From: Kaistella palustris DSM 21579
Lineage (GTDB): Bacteria; Bacteroidota; Bacteroidia; Flavobacteriales; Weeksellaceae
Direction: 5' to 3'
DNA length: 64,000 nucleotides
Assembly (NCBI RefSeq): GCF_000422265.1
Contig: NZ_KE383813.1
Coordinates: 111,919-175,918, forward strand
The notes beneath the pieces are model-generated. The model worked only from the letters and a program-made list of their open reading frames with translations. It made no database searches and was not told the origin of the DNA. The translations under genes were made by a program, and so were the position numbers. This document shows, piece after piece, positions 63,954-64,000 of this stretch (positions are counted from its first letter, which is position 1; the number at the start of each line of letters is the position of its first letter).

Positions 63954-64000
63954 TTGAAAAAAACAACACTTTCTTCCGACCAGCTTTTATCGTTACTCCA
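63954..64000 (+). CDS. 5' end of a gene cut by the window edge
   Basis: From TTG 63954 the frame reads (M)KKTTLSSDQLLSLL and is open to the end of the window, 17 nt after a strong promoter. The sequence resembles the first residues of flavobacterial PAS-domain sensor kinases, a recollection that cannot be tested on 15 residues. The start codon is uncertain. Confidence 0.4.
   Translation, partial: MKKTTLSSDQLLSLL

Overview
The window is chromosomal DNA from a member of the Bacteroidota, most likely a flavobacterium of the Chryseobacterium/Weeksellaceae type. Support comes from a secreted protein with a type IX secretion (T9SS) C-terminal sorting domain, lipoproteins with short Bacteroidota-style lipoboxes, a fused alpha/beta 2-oxoacid dehydrogenase E1, the lysine 6-transaminase plus aldehyde dehydrogenase pair, weak or absent Shine-Dalgarno sequences, and promoters of the form TTTG - about 19 bp - TAnnTTTG. 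No rRNA, tRNA or CRISPR array was recognised.

Layout. (1) 1-3300: gene-poor DNA with two dense clusters of palindromic, REP-like repeats built on CTTCGGCTCCGCTCAG and CTTCGACAGGCTCAG. They surround a URI-type GIY-YIG nuclease gene, a hypothetical gene and a lipoprotein gene. (2) 3325-4013: a SigZ-like sigma factor with a Cys-rich tail, directly downstream of a 40-residue protein with 14 cysteines (metallothionein-like). (3) about 4287-24346: a probable 20-kb integrative element placed at the 3' end of mnmE. Next to mnmE it has a tyrosine integrase, a zinc-finger/HTH protein, two related unknown proteins, two small HTH proteins and a BT4734-like/DUF3987 protein. Its cargo is a five-gene operon hsdM - rhuM - hsdS - PrrC-like anticodon nuclease - hsdR, and then a three-gene group encoding a class III nucleotidyl-cyclase-like protein, a Beta/sce7725-like protein and a convergent sce7726-like PD-(D/E)xK nuclease candidate. 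A 1.4-kb non-coding, repeat-rich stretch, a conserved unknown protein and a thermonuclease homologue complete the left side. (4) 24320-28300: mnmE, a short AT-rich insert with a second GIY-YIG-type protein and a possibly truncated HEPN-like protein, and a quinone oxidoreductase. (5) 28900-64000: ordinary chromosomal genes, including an M19 dipeptidase, a T9SS cargo protein, a 5'-nucleotidase lipoprotein, aminopeptidase P, a TPR protein with gyrA, acyl-CoA reductase, ferredoxin, serC-serA-DUF1015, an M28 peptidase with dgkA, a patatin with a CCC1-type transporter, lpdA and fused E1, a TPR/AraC-type regulator, lysine catabolism genes (lat and an aldehyde dehydrogenase), ogt, DUF2911 and a fasciclin protein. 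At the right edge a good promoter leads into a truncated gene.

Most interesting parts: the cyclase-like/Beta-like/nuclease-like group at 7168-9854, which looks like an undescribed defence module (inference); the type I restriction operon guarded by an anticodon nuclease in the same order as the E. coli prr locus; three GGGCAACAAA iterons spaced exactly 31 bp at the right end of the element, with a matching copy at its left end; and the metallothionein/sigma-factor pair.
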